From assembly GCA_023393265.1 (NCBI GenBank), contig JAEWME010000287.1, positions 1 through 6,318 of the forward strand: 6,318 nucleotides of DNA. Reading direction: 5' to 3'. The position numbers were made by a program, and so were the translations under genes. Positions 6,316-6,318 of the stretch are shown here, one piece after another (the first letter of the stretch is position 1; each line of letters begins with the position of its first letter). The DNA is from Bacteroidota bacterium (GTDB lineage Bacteria; Bacteroidota; Bacteroidia; Bacteroidales; Prolixibacteraceae). The notes under the pieces were generated by a model that searched no databases, was not told the DNA's origin, and saw only the letters and a list, made by a program, of their open reading frames with translations.

Positions 6316-6318
6316 TAG

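Noticed and set aside
1..6318. CRISPR arrays, insertion-sequence ends and tandem repeats
   Set aside because: No regularly spaced repeats, no terminal inverted repeats flanking a transposase and no long direct repeats were found by eye.

Overview
This AT-rich window with short, weakly punctuated intergenic gaps looks like a chromosomal segment from a member of the Bacteroidota. The evidence is a C-terminal type IX secretion (T9SS) sorting domain at 3046-4752, a TAnnTTTG-type -7 box in front of the tRNA, starts preceded by A/T-rich leaders instead of Shine-Dalgarno sequences, and the remains of a Bacteroidota-type tyrosine recombinase. T9SS use argues for an environmental or free-living lineage rather than gut Bacteroides. 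The sequence alone does not resolve the genus.

Layout: (1) 1-179 is the 3' end of an unrecognised gene. (2) 235-306 is tRNA-Gly(CCC), with a likely -7 promoter element upstream and a strong intrinsic terminator downstream. (3) 361-1082 holds no intact gene. Its first half contains a decayed integrase N-terminus (409 to about 640) starting about 100 bases past the tRNA, the expected place for a relic of an integrative element. The second half (775-1082) shows nothing convincing. (4) 1083-6315 carries four same-strand genes: an AraC-family regulator, an exported sugar-isomerase-like TIM-barrel protein, a T9SS-exported protein made only of carbohydrate-binding and Ig-like domains, and an exported GH27 alpha-galactosidase-like glycosidase. 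A 16-bp hairpin separates the last two.

The four genes read as a small carbohydrate-utilisation locus. The AraC protein probably senses a sugar or a metabolic cue. The multi-CBM protein would bind a polysaccharide at the cell surface. The GH27 enzyme would remove alpha-galactosyl (or related beta-L-arabinopyranosyl) side groups, and the exported isomerase-like protein may act on a released or modified sugar. No SusC/SusD pair and no backbone-cleaving enzyme lie in the window; they may lie downstream. Proximity to a tRNA with an integrase relic makes acquisition of this locus as an island plausible but unproven.
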